Shown in pieces: positions 4,711 to 5,384 of a stretch of 5,384 nt of DNA (position 1 is the first letter of the stretch; every line of letters begins with the position of its first letter). This DNA is from Comamonadaceae bacterium. Its GTDB lineage: Bacteria > Pseudomonadota > Gammaproteobacteria > Burkholderiales > Burkholderiaceae. Both the position numbers and the translations under genes were made by a program. The notes under the pieces are model-generated. The model was not told where the DNA came from. It worked only from the letters and a program-made list of their open reading frames with translations, and made no database searches. The stretch lies in contig CANNNB010000169.1 in NCBI GenBank assembly GCA_947505995.1, forward strand, positions 1 through 5,384, read 5' to 3'.

Positions 4711-5384
4711 ATGAATATGACTTCTACCACCACGTCATCAGACACACCTAGCGCATGGTTTGATGGGTTTGAAAAAAGACAGTTCAATGTGAACGGTGTG
4801 GTGGTTTGCGCGCGCATCTCTGCCAATTGGGCCAACCAAATGGACAAACCATTTTTGGTTTTGTTGCATGGCTTTCCGCAAACACACGTCATGTGGCATC
4901 GGGTAGCCCAAGCGCTCAAAAATGACTTTCGCTTGGTCTTGCCCGATTTGCGAGGTTATGGCGATTCCTCGCATGTGCCGGGTTTGCCCGATCACAGCAA
5001 CTACAGCAAACGCGCCATGGCGCAAGATGTGGTGGGTTTGCTTGATCAACTCAACGTGGACACTTTCTTTTTGTGCGGCCACGATAGAGGCGGGCGAGTT
5101 GCGCATCGCTTGGCGCTTGATTTTCCTACACGGGTCTTGAAATTGTGTGTGCTAGACATTGCGCCCACACTTGATATGTACAACCGAACCGACATGGATT
5201 TTGCACGCGCCTACTATCACTGGTTTCATCTCATTCAGCCTAGTCCCTTGCCTGAGAAAATGATTGGCGGCAACGTATTGCATTACTTGCATGCCAAGCT
5301 GGGTGGTTGGGGCTCGCACGGCACTTCTTTCATTGAGCCCGAAGCCATGGCCGAGTACGAACGCAGCATGAACTTGCAGCCAGA
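4711..5384 (+). CDS. Alpha/beta hydrolase, haloacetate dehalogenase type (3' end outside window)
   Basis: The frame from ATG 4711 is open to the right edge: 224 residues of an expected ~300. It has the oxyanion-hole motif LLHGFPQTHVMWHRVA, then PDLRGYGDSS, the nucleophile elbow CGHDRGGRVAHRLALD with Asp125, LDIAPTLDMYNRTD, and the cap-domain stretch YYHWFHLIQPSPLPEKMIGG. Compared from memory with fluoroacetate dehalogenase RPA1163, Asp125, Arg126, Arg129, His170 and Trp171 match D110, R111, R114, H155 and W156 with a constant offset of 15: the nucleophile, the two carboxylate-binding arginines and part of the halide pocket. Soluble epoxide hydrolases usually have GHDWGG instead. The likely reaction is hydrolysis of a haloacetate to glycolate in the cytoplasm, but whether fluoride is a substrate cannot be read here. 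The catalytic His and the halide-binding Tyr lie beyond the window. ATG 4717 is an alternative start, and the first ~15 residues are poorly conserved. The gene may have its own promoter. Confidence 0.88.
   Translation, partial: MNMTSTTTSSDTPSAWFDGFEKRQFNVNGVVVCARISANWANQMDKPFLVLLHGFPQTHVMWHRVAQALKNDFRLVLPDLRGYGDSSHVPGLPDHSNYSKRAMAQDVVGLLDQLNVDTFFLCGHDRGGRVAHRLALDFPTRVLKLCVLDIAPTLDMYNRTDMDFARAYYHWFHLIQPSPLPEKMIGGNVLHYLHAKLGGWGSHGTSFIEPEAMAEYERSMNLQP

Overview
The window looks like a piece of a betaproteobacterial chromosome, probably Burkholderiales and perhaps a freshwater Comamonadaceae-type lineage. This is inferred from the protein families and their style (benzoate/2-aminobenzoate-type CoA ligase next to an acyl-CoA dehydrogenase and a Rid protein, an NnrU-family membrane protein, a HigA of the 'HNPPHPGE' type) and from a roughly even base composition. 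No rRNA or tRNA is present to fix the taxon.

Positions 2-2824 (+) hold the 3' end of a tightly packed catabolic operon: an acyl-CoA dehydrogenase cut by the left edge, an AMP-forming aryl-CoA ligase and a Rid-family (YjgF/YER057c/UK114) protein, with 8 and 10 nt gaps. The set suggests aerobic breakdown of an aromatic acid through its CoA thioester, as in the 2-aminobenzoyl-CoA or salicylyl-CoA type pathways. The oxygenase and hydratase that would prove this are not in view. The Rid protein has Met where catalytic RidA proteins have Arg, so it may not be an imine deaminase.

Positions 2758-3841 (-) run convergently: a HigA antitoxin whose C-terminus reads 67 nt into the antisense strand of the Rid gene, a decayed higB toxin (5' part missing, plus an in-frame TAG), and a complete flavin reductase-domain protein. 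The toxin remnant directly abuts the reductase stop codon, so the antitoxin appears orphaned.

Positions 3842-3985 are the divergent intergenic region between the flavin reductase and an NnrU-family membrane protein (3986-4624, +). After an 86-nt gap comes an alpha/beta hydrolase, cut by the right edge (4711 to end). It carries the haloacetate/fluoroacetate dehalogenase signature: GHDRGGR with the nucleophilic Asp, and a YHW halide-site motif. Both the reductase and the hydrolase lack a clear Shine-Dalgarno and have a -10-like hexamer exactly 6 nt before the ATG, suggesting leaderless transcripts.

Most of the window is ordinary metabolic gene content. The points most worth a second look are the broken higBA locus with its antisense overlap, the Arg-less Rid protein in an aryl-CoA operon, and the putative defluorinase-type hydrolase. 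I see no CRISPR array, insertion sequence, tRNA or clearly novel multi-gene system.
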